Virus record (IMG/VR): IMGVR_UViG_3300009136_000004
Span: 1 to 63,806 of that record
Length of the DNA stretch: 63,806 nt
Strand: one strand, 5' to 3'
Source: a virus
In this document: piece by piece, positions 25,201 to 33,255 of the stretch
Numbering within the stretch: the stretch's first letter is position 1
How the letters are laid out: every line of letters begins with the position of its first letter
Program-made: the position numbers and the translations under genes
The notes under the pieces: generated by a model
Seen by the model: only the letters and a program-made list of their open reading frames with translations
Databases searched by the model: none
Told to the model about the DNA's origin: nothing

Positions 25201-25977
25201 CAGAACAACGCTGGCGGCATTCGTCTGATGATTGTCAACGCAACCGGGCAGGGAACATTGACTCAGTTCAGTGCTGCTGGCGCGGTTGAAGATACCTGGA
25301 TGACATTCGATCGCAATGCCGGTATCACGATGAAGTACAACAATCTCAACCGACTAGCGACTACCAGCATCGGTGTCCTGCTTCAAGGTCCAGCTAATCC
25401 ACTGTTGCAGATAACTCTGGACGTTGCGAACACTGTTGACTTCGACTTTACGAACTGTACCCGGTGGAACCTTAACAGTTTCACTAGGGCTGATTTCAGC
25501 AATTTGATTCTTGAGAACATCAGCGGATTGTATCTGGCTGAACGCGGCTCTGCTCAAGCCAATGTTGCTAATCAGGGTCAATTCTGGGTACGCTCAAGTG
25601 CTCCGAATCGTCCGACCTTCACCGATGATACTGGCATCGACCAGTTACTTGATCCGTCTATCTCTGAAATCATTTCGGTAGTCGCTAGTCGCGTCGGCAT
25701 ACTTACTGACAAGGGTAAGACGGTTGGATTTACTGGATCTACAGCAGCACAGACAATGACCATCCCGGCAAGTGGCTCAGTCGCTTACCAGATAGGCACT
25801 CTGCTCGCGTGGGACAACAGTGGATCGGTGAGCATCAGCATTGCAATCACGACTGACACCTTGATCTTCGCAGATGATAACTCAACAGGAACAAGGACTC
25901 TGGCTGCTGGAGGAGCAGCCGTCGCACAGAAGGTCGGAGCTACGACTTGGAAAATCAGCGGAGCAGGACTAAGCTGA
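22201..25977 (+). CDS. Fibre/spike-type protein 2 (largest)
   Basis: The 1258-residue protein has an N-terminal virion-attachment-like segment with TAGTNISIVDGGPGSTITI (about 68-86). Around residue 238 there is an LYF-type motif (SLYFDEIAAANGDQSGFGQLYV). A long beta domain follows (about 350-750), then a second copy of the motif near 1109 (GLYLAERGSAQANVANQGQF), and a terminal QTMTIPASGSVAYQIGT domain seen at many fibre tips. Variation of such proteins sets host range. No hydrolase motif was seen. It overlaps the next gene by one base. Confidence 0.7.
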   Translation: MSVKITGLGDVILPLVGSEVLEISQMVSGVWLSKKITVTDLSANIGGLDADFVTLSANVQLPNERILTAGTNISIVDGGPGSTITINGTTPPPPAGNLPIPTVLNSMLISDGVSAWLEAPSITYNEVNKELHIDASSGVGAALNFDSIDPSGIVIRMGGVGSGSTNYVAMRMDDQTGGNFFLWRHDYGLSSANHELTLESSQFGTLYEFENEGNMWFCGSELAARLAIIPGSNQVRIAQNASLYFDEIAAANGDQSGFGQLYVDSGDGGLYYKYNAVATVRLDVSSASLASLSDVNLTGQAQYDLLFNVDGANWEDTAGNLIFDLAAQALQFASGFGINMGATPTRVLEMASSGTPSVTIEHTTVEVIAEVSTVSNSEVPLTGGTLPLLTEGDEYLLMAVAQHHQGNTGGENVHGADIAVASASGVPFSNMRDDIEPPACAVASDQGQWFTGMNQIQYSVASHGQITLEHSAGAGQTHYVNNAILMAFNLTDFGVENTDWFNSTTAPFVTVTDAGWSNLSPTITIGDGVSDWLLFGSFQVDQPQAGGQIQFGLFNGSVNTEYAMHQFADTQDIKSIVFSAVFTGIAATTFQTAARAVAASGNTARIFTSGIYALRLNRFAQYSIQSAAGPTNPGSGAEFSLLTDSVVASSSSDWGIMAFAQNRWVGNALSGTVYGRANINAGGFTTIAGFDTPPVSVVENAAVERTPKVMVPRITELTGVVATDTVGAELRWIPASTFATDEASVYNMVMFTWDTFDSSVNATTLGDPTIDTRIDGAAVNFFGEYSLPLLDGAAGEGLVTDGLGQLSFAAASIPDPLILGSINLTSALSTSALGAPYANVPINIGNSLSGTQGMTQLSRQRIQTKPSAFSFNSTLFINTDGAGTSGSDTIIGGLNSANIEVEFGVAVRFQHALLATVVAETTSAAAGGFLANNLATGAGLERVLTTSDLGGGGIGGSIAIDQLAFGSGVDTIEGSANLMWNDVILTAGSTAQSAATGFLAQNNAGGIRLMIVNATGQGTLTQFSAAGAVEDTWMTFDRNAGITMKYNNLNRLATTSIGVLLQGPANPLLQITLDVANTVDFDFTNCTRWNLNSFTRADFSNLILENISGLYLAERGSAQANVANQGQFWVRSSAPNRPTFTDDTGIDQLLDPSISEIISVVASRVGILTDKGKTVGFTGSTAAQTMTIPASGSVAYQIGTLLAWDNSGSVSISIAITTDTLIFADDNSTGTRTLAAGGAAVAQKVGATTWKISGAGLS

Positions 25978-26432
25978 TGCCAATTCTGCAAAGAAAGATG
26001 TCAGTCAGTAAAGGAGCGGGAGGACCTCAGTTCCTGGCTGGAAGTTATACCTATTCTGACTTCGCGCTACCTCCAGGGGAACCGGAAGCAGGGTGTATAA
26101 TTGAACTCGATTTCGATGGATCCATGGATCTTGTTCGCATTGCTGGTTCGAATGTACCAAACATCAGTCGCTGGGATGGTAACAACACTCTTGATGAGGC
26201 TGATTATGATTTTCGGCTTGACGTATCTGTTGGAAGTTTCAATTGGGGTCCGGGTGACCCTGTCAACACTTGGCTCCTAGGATCTGCTATGGGTGGATTC
26301 TACGCATGGGGAGTATCAGAAACCGGCATCGGCACTCAAGTCGGAGTAGGCACATTGAGGATTCGTCCCACTGGAGGTGGAGCTGATATTACAACTGCTT
26401 CTCTGTCACTTACAGGGGAGAGGACACCATGA
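25977..26432 (+). CDS. Hypothetical fibre-associated protein, 151 residues
   Basis: The start at 25977 overlaps the fibre stop (TGATG); the ORF extends upstream only into the fibre gene. The product is beta-rich with Gly/Asp turns (DFDGSMDLVRIAGSN, GVGTLRIRPTGGGADI). It may cap or chaperone the fibre encoded before it. No known domain was recognised. Confidence 0.55.
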   Translation: MPILQRKMSVSKGAGGPQFLAGSYTYSDFALPPGEPEAGCIIELDFDGSMDLVRIAGSNVPNISRWDGNNTLDEADYDFRLDVSVGSFNWGPGDPVNTWLLGSAMGGFYAWGVSETGIGTQVGVGTLRIRPTGGGADITTASLSLTGERTP

Positions 26433-26478
26433 TGATGATCGAAAGTAAAACTAATCTTATAATCAAAGAGGAAGTAAA

Positions 26479-26733
26479 ATGAACGCAAAGACGCAACCAC
26501 AGCAAGTCCAAGTTCAGCCTGAGCAGGTTCAGGGAGCAGCAGCAGCAGGAGTGAAGTTACTCACTGACGACGCACGAGTGAACGTCCCGCCGAGTATGGC
26601 GCAGGACGGTACATTCGTTCTTCTGACGGGGTTACTCCAGGCTCTGGCAACTGGTCAAGCAGTATTAGGCAATCCGCAGGACGTAGTTCCACCGACAGGT
26701 GAAGACGGCGAAGGCGGAGGCGAAGGAGAGTAA
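26479..26733 (+). CDS. Small Gln/Ala/Gly-rich protein, 84 residues
   Basis: Low-complexity N-terminus (QQVQVQPEQVQ), a short hydrophobic helix (FVLLTGLLQALATGQ) and an acidic Gly/Glu tail. AGAGGAAG precedes the ATG. It sits at the head of the lysis block, one base before the next gene. It may be a minor membrane-active protein; function unknown. Confidence 0.5.
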   Translation: MNAKTQPQQVQVQPEQVQGAAAAGVKLLTDDARVNVPPSMAQDGTFVLLTGLLQALATGQAVLGNPQDVVPPTGEDGEGGGEGE

Positions 26734-26734
26734 G

Positions 26735-27085
26735 ATGAGCACAGCAAAAGAGCGTGGGATTCGCATTGGCGTCAATCAGATCGTGACGTATGCGACTCTC
26801 ATACCTATCTTCTGGTTCATAGCGCAACCACTCATCGTGGAAGCTTTGGCTGAAGATATCAAGGCGACAGTACAGACGCAAGTTCAACCGATCAATAATG
26901 CGTTCGTCGCTCTTTTGCAGCGGGACATCAACGCCACGAAGAAGGATATCGCGGCGTTGAGGTTCCGTCAACGACAGGAAGACGATTGGACGGCGGAGGA
27001 TGCTGCGTACCTAGCTGATCTGGAGATTCAAGTAGAAGCTCTGGAAGAGGCGAAGGCAGCGTTACTCAGAGGAGTTGTAGACTGA
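26735..27085 (+). CDS. One-membrane-segment coiled-coil protein (i-spanin-like)
   Basis: I start at 26735 (GAAGGAGAG upstream) rather than in the preceding gene. The 116-residue product has a membrane segment at about residues 16-38 and then a coiled coil to the end, the layout of inner-membrane spanins that span the periplasm. The gene directly precedes the lysozyme-like gene. With the lipoprotein at 27770-28189 it could form a two-part spanin, though the gene order is unusual. Confidence 0.55.
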   Translation: MSTAKERGIRIGVNQIVTYATLIPIFWFIAQPLIVEALAEDIKATVQTQVQPINNAFVALLQRDINATKKDIAALRFRQRQEDDWTAEDAAYLADLEIQVEALEEAKAALLRGVVD

Positions 27086-27537
27086 TGGAACTGAAGCTGA
27101 AACGCTTCTCCGGCGCTGATGAGTCCACACTCGGGCTCATCTCTGTTGATGGCAGATTTTCCTGTTACTCACTGGAAGATCAGTGGAACGTGCCGAAGGT
27201 TCCTGGTGAGACGCGCATACCTCCAGGTCGATACGAGGTTATACTTCGCATTGACGGCGGCATGAATGAGCGTTACGCTGATCGGTTTGACTTTCATAGA
27301 GGGATGCTCTGGCTTCAAGATGTTCCGGACTTCACTTTCATCTACATCCATACGGGGAACACCGATGATCATTCAGAAGGGTGTATCCTCGTTGGCGATG
27401 GTCAGGTTCAAAACATAACTGAGCGAGGTCAGGTAACAAGTTCAGTTTCAGCATACACTCGACTTTACAAGGTAGTCACAGAAGCAATACTGCGTGAAGA
27501 AGTGTGGATCACAGTAGAAGATGAGGAGAGGTCATGA
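27085..27537 (+). CDS. DUF5675-family protein, probable endolysin or peptidoglycan-acting enzyme
   Basis: The 150-residue protein fits the DUF5675 pattern: STLGLISVDGRFSCYSLED near the start, then GETRIPPGRYEV, and YIHTGNTDDHSEGCI with His89, Gly-Asn and Cys100. The His/Cys arrangement resembles L,D-transpeptidase-like enzymes. In phages this family lies beside holins and is taken to act on the cell wall, but no activity is firmly known to me. It overlaps the holin-like gene by 4 bases. No other lysozyme or amidase was found in the window. Confidence 0.65.
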   Translation: MELKLKRFSGADESTLGLISVDGRFSCYSLEDQWNVPKVPGETRIPPGRYEVILRIDGGMNERYADRFDFHRGMLWLQDVPDFTFIYIHTGNTDDHSEGCILVGDGQVQNITERGQVTSSVSAYTRLYKVVTEAILREEVWITVEDEERS

Positions 27538-27770
27538 ATACGAATACACTTGTTGGAGCACTAATAGCGGCGCTGATTCTGTTTGGATCGAGTGTCGTAA
27601 CGCTGTTCACTGCTAACCCCGAACTCAATTTCGCAGACTTTTCAACTGCGATGTGGGTTTCGATGGTCGGTGGTGCTGTAGTGGCATTTCTCAAGGACTA
27701 TCAGGCGATCTCCACTCGTCGGCTGGTCAATAAGGTAACTGGAAGTGGAGATGGAGGAGGTGCAGTATAA
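27534..27770 (+). CDS. Holin-like membrane protein
   Basis: The 78-residue product has two hydrophobic segments (about residues 7-27 and 38-54) and a short polar C-terminus, the layout of class II holins. It overlaps the endolysin-like gene before it and the lipoprotein gene after it. It would form membrane lesions that trigger lysis. The call is from topology and context. Confidence 0.68.
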   Translation: MNTNTLVGALIAALILFGSSVVTLFTANPELNFADFSTAMWVSMVGGAVVAFLKDYQAISTRRLVNKVTGSGDGGGAV

Positions 27771-28189
27771 TGAAGTATCGACTGAAGCAAACGGCTCAGG
27801 CAGTCTATTTGCTGGTGATCATGATTGGACTCCAGGCTTGTGCGGCGTCCAATCCGATCTCAAAAGCAGAAACGACTGAGCAGAGAGCGTTCGCTACCTA
27901 TGGCACGTTCGTCATCATCGAGGAGCAAGCCGCGAAGCTTGTTTCTAGCGGAGAAATCCCTAGGAGCGCAGTGATCGCGATTGGCAGAGCCGATGAACGA
28001 GCGAAGCCAGTGGCAGACGCACTGCTAGACGCAACCCTGGAGTTCACAGTAATCAGGGTTGAGTTTGAAGCGAACGGCGAAGGGCAGGAACAGTTCATTG
28101 AATCCATGAATGATCTAAATAATTGGGTTGAACGAGCGAAGCCGCTCATCGCTAATCTTATATCCGCAGTGAAGGGAGCAGAACAATGA
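27770..28189 (+). CDS. Lipoprotein, possible outer-membrane spanin
   Basis: The 139-residue product has a basic N-terminus, a hydrophobic signal and a lipobox LQAC with Cys24, so it should be lipidated and sent to the periplasm or outer membrane. The mature part is mostly helical. Its place just after the holin gene supports a lysis role. It is longer than most o-spanins and not proline-rich, so another envelope role is possible. Confidence 0.62.
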   Translation: MKYRLKQTAQAVYLLVIMIGLQACAASNPISKAETTEQRAFATYGTFVIIEEQAAKLVSSGEIPRSAVIAIGRADERAKPVADALLDATLEFTVIRVEFEANGEGQEQFIESMNDLNNWVERAKPLIANLISAVKGAEQ

Positions 28190-28608
28190 ATATCATCCAA
28201 CTGATCCTAGTCGCTATCCGCGGATTGGCCGTCGTCACGAACAACCCCGCTCTCGGCGGAGGTTCCAGTGTGCGACTTGACGAAGCATCTAAGCTGCTCG
28301 GCCTACTTGGTGAACTGCTTGAACGCGGAGATGAGGCGCATACGGAACTGAAGGAGTTCGCAGAAGTGGTTGAACGGATGGCTAAAGAAGGTCGAGCGCC
28401 AACGAATGCTGAATGGGCTACTCTGAGGGATCGCAGCGATGCGGCTCACTCTGTACTCCAGGCAGCGCTCGCAGAGGCAGAGGCAGAAGAGGAACCTGAG
28501 TTTGTTCCCGTGGACCGGGGAGGCAACCCACTCGAACCAGAGCCAGAGCCTGATCCCGATCATGAGCCGCGTCCAGGTGAAGACGGCGATCCTGGCGTTC
28601 ACCTGTAA
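28186..28608 (+). CDS. Hypothetical protein with acidic Pro/Glu tail
   Basis: The first 95 residues are helical with Leu heptads (KLLGLLGELLERGDEAHTEL). The last 40 are disordered and rich in Glu, Pro, Asp and Gly. It overlaps the lipoprotein stop by 4 bases, so it belongs to the lysis block. No domain was recognised. Confidence 0.55.
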   Translation: MNIIQLILVAIRGLAVVTNNPALGGGSSVRLDEASKLLGLLGELLERGDEAHTELKEFAEVVERMAKEGRAPTNAEWATLRDRSDAAHSVLQAALAEAEAEEEPEFVPVDRGGNPLEPEPEPDPDHEPRPGEDGDPGVHL

Positions 28609-28619
28609 GGAGTAAGAAG

Positions 28620-29264
28620 ATGCCAACCGCAATGACATTTGATTCACTAGTGAAAGACGTTCAGCAGTACCTCGAGCGAGGCACGTCCGTCGACCCGACG
28701 GTGTTTGAGCAGATTCCACGCTTGATCAACCTTGCAGAGCGTGACCTTGCAAGAGCGCTGAAGATACAAGGCTTTATCAACGTCGTCACTGGGATCATGG
28801 CTGCTGGAGTCTCCGTCTACCAGAAGCCTGATCGGTGGAGAGATACGGTTAGCATCAACTTCGGCGTGGGAGTGACGGAGGTTCGTACTCCGTTGTTCCC
28901 ACGTTCTTACGAGTACTGTCGGCTCTATTGGCCGGACGAAGCTCTTCAGATACAACCGCAGTTCTACGCGGACTATGACTATAACAACTGGCTCTTCAGC
29001 CCGACGCCGGATTTTGCGTATCCGTTTGAGATACTCTATTATCAACTTCCGCCGTTGCTGGATTTAGTCAACCAGACCAATTGGTCAACAGATTATGCGC
29101 CGAACGCATTGCTCCACGGAGCGCTCGTTCAGGCATCTCGTTTCGTGAAGAACGACCAGCGCGTCCCACTCTGGCAACAGGCATACGAGAGGGACCTTCA
29201 GTTGCTCAATGGCGAAGACATACAGAAGATCATAGATAGGTCTTCAACAAGGAAGGAGGCGTAA
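28620..29264 (+). CDS. Phage adaptor / head-tail connector protein
   Basis: The 214-residue protein is a good match to the short-tailed-phage adaptor pattern: TFDSLVKDVQQYLERG, then the IPRLINLAERDLARALK helix, DRWRDTVSINFGVG strands, LFPRSYEYCRLYWP, and the YELLYYQLPP-like FEILYYQLPP strand with a C-terminal helix pair. It should sit between portal and nozzle. It has its own AAGGAG site and ends one base before the next fibre gene. Confidence 0.75.
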   Translation: MPTAMTFDSLVKDVQQYLERGTSVDPTVFEQIPRLINLAERDLARALKIQGFINVVTGIMAAGVSVYQKPDRWRDTVSINFGVGVTEVRTPLFPRSYEYCRLYWPDEALQIQPQFYADYDYNNWLFSPTPDFAYPFEILYYQLPPLLDLVNQTNWSTDYAPNALLHGALVQASRFVKNDQRVPLWQQAYERDLQLLNGEDIQKIIDRSSTRKEA

Positions 29265-29265
29265 C

Positions 29266-31467
29266 ATGAGTTATTCAGAAGTCTTCGGCGGAGGTTCCAT
29301 CTACCCTGCTCAGAGGACGTACCTTTCAATCGTGTCTGCGGTTGACGTGACGCTAGAGTGGCCGCTCAATACAGTAGCCGGAGATAACGTAGCAGCGGAC
29401 ATCATCGATGCAGACATGACTGCTCCAGGGTTGACCATCAACTTCTCGGATGCACGTCAGGTATCTAATGGGTTCACGTCTCTGGTATCCAACGTCGGAT
29501 CGCAGGACTTCACCGTTCGCGATGCGCTCGGCGGTTCAATTGTCAGCCCGATACCTGGAACAGCATGGTTCATCTATCTGCAGGACAACAGCACAGAGGA
29601 TGGAACGTGGGCGATCTTCCAACTCGGTGCGACGGTCTCTGTCGCTGATGCTGCTGCGCTCGCGGGTGCTGGCATCAAGGCGATCTCAGCTACGCTCAAC
29701 CAACGAATGACTCCGATGTTGACAGGTGCGACTCCTATAACATGGGTCGACGCTGATCGTGCGCAGTTCACTATCTGGACTGGCGGAGTAGGCATCCTGG
29801 ATCTTCCTACCCCAGGAGCGGTCGGTTCAGACTGGTTCAGTATAGTGCGAAACGAGGGATCCGGTATTCTAACGATCACTCCTCCGTCTGGTACGATTGA
29901 CAGTGCGGCGACGCTCATTATGAATCCGGGCGATTCGGCGTTTATAATCACTGACGGAACTAACTTCTGGTCTGTCGGGCTCGGTCAGTCTACGACAGTC
30001 GGCTTTGACTACGTACAGATCGACGTGTCAGGCTCCGGTGACTTCATTCTGTCTGGCGTTCAGTTGAACCGCATCAGCTATGAATTCATCGGTCTGCTGA
30101 CAGGTGACCGGAAGATCGTAGTTCCGAATACGATCCAGCAGTATTGGGCTGACAACAGTACGACCGGAGCGTTCGCACTTCGCATCGCGACGGCGGCTCA
30201 AGTCACGCCCATCCAGATCATTCAGAACAACAGATCCATCCTCTACTGTAACGGGGTGGACGTTATCGATGCTGAGACTGGCACACTAACTCCGCCGATC
30301 ACCATCGGTCAGGGCGGAACGTCGGCAACAGATGCGGCGACGGCTCTGGCGAACCTCGGCGGCATTTCAACGGCTCGCCAGATCAACACTCAGGCTCTCA
30401 GTGGTCTAGGTGGAGGCGGCGATCTAACGATTGATCGTGACCTTGTACTGGACGTTGATAACCTTACCGTTGAACTGACGGTGGATCTAGGTGCGGACAC
30501 GATGGCATTCTATGACGACGATGCTGCCGCAATGCGCAAGACTCCTCTGTCCAACATCGCTGCGATCACAGTCGAAGAAGAAGGTGTTCCGCTTGCAACA
30601 CTGGCGAACACACTGAACTTCATCGGTGGTGCTGTGACAGCAGCCGGAGTAGGAGCAACGAAGACCATCACGATTCCGATTGCTGCTGGTTCTACGATCA
30701 ATGCAACTCTTCGATCTGATGGACTCGGTGGATGGTTAGAATATACTGGACTTGAGCTGATAACTACTTCAGGCGGCAGCGTCAGGGCTGTGAATACTCT
30801 TGTCGCAACGCCTAACTTCCGAATTGAAACTGCATCGGCCAACGACTATGGATGGTGGAGTGGGTTCAGTACCATCGTATCGTTCAGCGGAGTCGGCATC
30901 GTAGACCAGTGGTCTATCAGCGGGTTTGACTTTGTTGAACTGGATGGTCCGTCACTCAAGTTCTTTGAACAGGGGTCTGCTCCTGCTGGAGACGAAGCAG
31001 GGTACAGTCAATTCTACGTTCGCAATGATGCGTTCCCAGTGCTGATGCACAGACAAGACAACGGCAATGAGGTCCCCATCTGCGAGGAAGGTACATTCAC
31101 TCTGAACTGGTCTGTTGGCTTTTCAGATTCTAATGTCAATAACTATCGATACGTTCGCATTGGCAACTTCGTCTCTGTCCATCAGATCGGGTCTAACCTC
31201 GGCAACTCCAACGCATCTTCGTGCGGAACCAGTGATGGTATTCCAGTGGCGCTAAGACCTACGACTGGTCGGTGGATTCAAGGGTCTATTGTTGATAACG
31301 CTTCAGCCATCGTTCTGTCTCTGATGGTACTTAACCCAGACGGGTCCATTGATGCCTTCGCTCCTGATGCTGCCAATCCGCCTGACTACGGCAATGACTG
31401 GACGACATCCGGAGTGAAAGGTCCGAACGCTGGTCTGTCCTTCTGCTACAACATCACGGACGCATAA
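29266..31467 (+). CDS. Fibre/spike-type protein 3
   Basis: The 733-residue protein starts with a domain typical of fibre N-termini (FGGGSIYPAQRTYLSIVSAVDVTLEWPL), so it may attach directly to the adaptor or nozzle. Later come ITIGQGGTSATDAATALANLGG (about 345-366), an N-x-L-x-F module (ANTLNFIGGAVTAAGVG, about 447-463) shared with the fibre at 17184, a GDEAGYSQFYV motif near 576 shared with the fibre at 22201, and a C-terminal tip domain. It is probably the main tail fibre or tailspike base. Confidence 0.72.
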   Translation: MSYSEVFGGGSIYPAQRTYLSIVSAVDVTLEWPLNTVAGDNVAADIIDADMTAPGLTINFSDARQVSNGFTSLVSNVGSQDFTVRDALGGSIVSPIPGTAWFIYLQDNSTEDGTWAIFQLGATVSVADAAALAGAGIKAISATLNQRMTPMLTGATPITWVDADRAQFTIWTGGVGILDLPTPGAVGSDWFSIVRNEGSGILTITPPSGTIDSAATLIMNPGDSAFIITDGTNFWSVGLGQSTTVGFDYVQIDVSGSGDFILSGVQLNRISYEFIGLLTGDRKIVVPNTIQQYWADNSTTGAFALRIATAAQVTPIQIIQNNRSILYCNGVDVIDAETGTLTPPITIGQGGTSATDAATALANLGGISTARQINTQALSGLGGGGDLTIDRDLVLDVDNLTVELTVDLGADTMAFYDDDAAAMRKTPLSNIAAITVEEEGVPLATLANTLNFIGGAVTAAGVGATKTITIPIAAGSTINATLRSDGLGGWLEYTGLELITTSGGSVRAVNTLVATPNFRIETASANDYGWWSGFSTIVSFSGVGIVDQWSISGFDFVELDGPSLKFFEQGSAPAGDEAGYSQFYVRNDAFPVLMHRQDNGNEVPICEEGTFTLNWSVGFSDSNVNNYRYVRIGNFVSVHQIGSNLGNSNASSCGTSDGIPVALRPTTGRWIQGSIVDNASAIVLSLMVLNPDGSIDAFAPDAANPPDYGNDWTTSGVKGPNAGLSFCYNITDA

Positions 31468-31468
31468 G

Positions 31469-33022
31469 ATGCCAGAACTTCCAGTTAAAATTCGCTCAGG
31501 TCCCGGCATCAAGCGTGATGGAACGGTGCTTGAAGGTGATAGCTACATCGACGGTCAGTGGTGTCGGTTCCAGCGTGGACGTCCACGAAAGATGGGTGGA
31601 TACCAGCGAGTGACAGACACTGTTCCAGAGTACGCACGAGGCATGACCAGCTTCAGCGCTGACGGTCTACGCTATCTTCACATCGGTGGAGAGAGTCAGG
31701 TCACTCAGTACGTTGTGACAGGTGGCGGAACGCTCAGTGCGCAGAACGATAGGACTCCAGGAGGGTTCGTATCTCAGTTGGATCATCTGTGGCAGTTTGA
31801 TCACTTCTACGATGGTGTGACGTTCACGACCGATGTTGTTGCGCATCCTGGTAGGAACCTGAACAACATCGACAGCACAGCAGAGACCGATATATACATC
31901 GGCTCAGCGACTGCGGCTGGAGTACTGATTGACGCGACGCTGAACTCCGTCAGTGGTGGCATCGTCACGCTCGGTCCGTTCCTTATGTTCTACGGGAACA
32001 GTGGTCAGATCGGCTGGTCAGCAGTCAATGACCCCACGACGCTGAGCGCAGAAGCGTTCATCACTCAGCAGAAGATCGTGAAGGGACTACCTCTGCGCGG
32101 AGCAGGTCAGGGTCCGGCCGGTATCTTCTGGTCGCTGGACTCACTCATTCGTGCGGTGTTCGTGGGCGGAACTCCAGTGTGGCAGTTTGACACGCTCGCC
32201 AGTGATATCAGTATCCTGTCCTCGCAGGGAGTTATTGAGTACGACGGCACGTTCTTCTGGCCTGGAGTGGATCGGTGGTTGATGTTCAACGGTGTCGTGC
32301 GCGATATCCCGAACGACTTCAACATCAACTACTTCTTTGACAACTTGAACTTCTCGCATCGCCAGAAGGTGTTCGCGTTCAAGGTTCCGCGCTTCGGTGA
32401 GATCTGGTGGTGCTACCCGAGAGGCAACGCTACTGAATGCACTCATGCGGTCATATTCAATGTGAAGGAAGGGTACTGGTACGACACAGAGCTTCCGCTT
32501 CAAGATGAGAACGCTCCGTTGCCATCTTCAGGCGGAAGGAGTGCTGGCATCTATGCTCGCGTCTATAACAAGCCGTTCATGGTCGGCAACGAGAACGTCG
32601 GTACGATCGTGTCTCCAACGTATGAACTCTGGCAGCACGAGACCGGAGTGGACAAGATTGCACAGTCACAGATTGATGCCATCCCGTCACACTTTGAAAC
32701 GGCAGAGATCGGAATGCCGGTAGATGATCAGCAGCCGAACAACGCTGAAATGAGGGTGGCGCGAATTGAACCAGACTTCGTTCAGTCCGGACCTATGGAG
32801 GTCACAATCAAAGGTCGGGTGAACTCAAAGGCTCCAGTCGTTGAAGCGGCATCGGCAACATTCCAGGAGACGGCAGCGACTCCGACAGATGAGACAGTGA
32901 AGCTGCGTGAGATCCGCCGACTGATGAGCTTCAAGTTTGAGAGCAACATTCAAGGCGGCAACTACGAGTTCGGTGAGACTCTTGCCCATATGGAACCGGC
33001 AGGAGACAGGGTAGAATCATGA
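31469..33022 (+). CDS. Tail nozzle protein (beta-propeller type)
   Basis: The 517-residue protein has features of podovirus tail nozzles (T7 gp12-like, P22 gp10-like). It starts LPVKIRSGPGIKRDGT, has repeated blade-like strands with aromatic pairs (FFWPGVDRWLMFNG, IWWCYPRG) and ends in a beta domain (RLMSFKFESNIQGGNYEFGE). It would form the hexameric tube below the adaptor. The stop overlaps the next start by 4 bases. No tape-measure or tail-tube gene is found around it, which supports a short tail. Confidence 0.75.
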   Translation: MPELPVKIRSGPGIKRDGTVLEGDSYIDGQWCRFQRGRPRKMGGYQRVTDTVPEYARGMTSFSADGLRYLHIGGESQVTQYVVTGGGTLSAQNDRTPGGFVSQLDHLWQFDHFYDGVTFTTDVVAHPGRNLNNIDSTAETDIYIGSATAAGVLIDATLNSVSGGIVTLGPFLMFYGNSGQIGWSAVNDPTTLSAEAFITQQKIVKGLPLRGAGQGPAGIFWSLDSLIRAVFVGGTPVWQFDTLASDISILSSQGVIEYDGTFFWPGVDRWLMFNGVVRDIPNDFNINYFFDNLNFSHRQKVFAFKVPRFGEIWWCYPRGNATECTHAVIFNVKEGYWYDTELPLQDENAPLPSSGGRSAGIYARVYNKPFMVGNENVGTIVSPTYELWQHETGVDKIAQSQIDAIPSHFETAEIGMPVDDQQPNNAEMRVARIEPDFVQSGPMEVTIKGRVNSKAPVVEAASATFQETAATPTDETVKLREIRRLMSFKFESNIQGGNYEFGETLAHMEPAGDRVES

Positions 33023-33255
33023 TCCTTGACCCGAACTACATGGACGTCATCGAGTGGACCGATAGGCTCAACTCGTTTGTTGAAATTGGAACTGGGACGG
33101 CAGAGAAGCTAGAGAAGCCTTCAGAATGGAAGGAGTGGGCGCTGAGCTTAGTTGGCGATCCAGACGACATCGGGCAGGATACTCCAAACCCGTATGACTA
33201 CGATAATTGGAGAGAGTGGGCTATGCTCTTCTTCTTGACACAGGAATTGAACTGA
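33019..33255 (+). CDS. Small acidic Trp-rich protein, 78 residues
   Basis: Short, acidic and rich in Trp and Pro (SEWKEWALSLVG, NWREWAMLFF). It overlaps the nozzle gene by 4 bases and the large internal protein by one. It may be a tail plug or chaperone; no family is recognised. Confidence 0.6.
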   Translation: MILDPNYMDVIEWTDRLNSFVEIGTGTAEKLEKPSEWKEWALSLVGDPDDIGQDTPNPYDYDNWREWAMLFFLTQELN

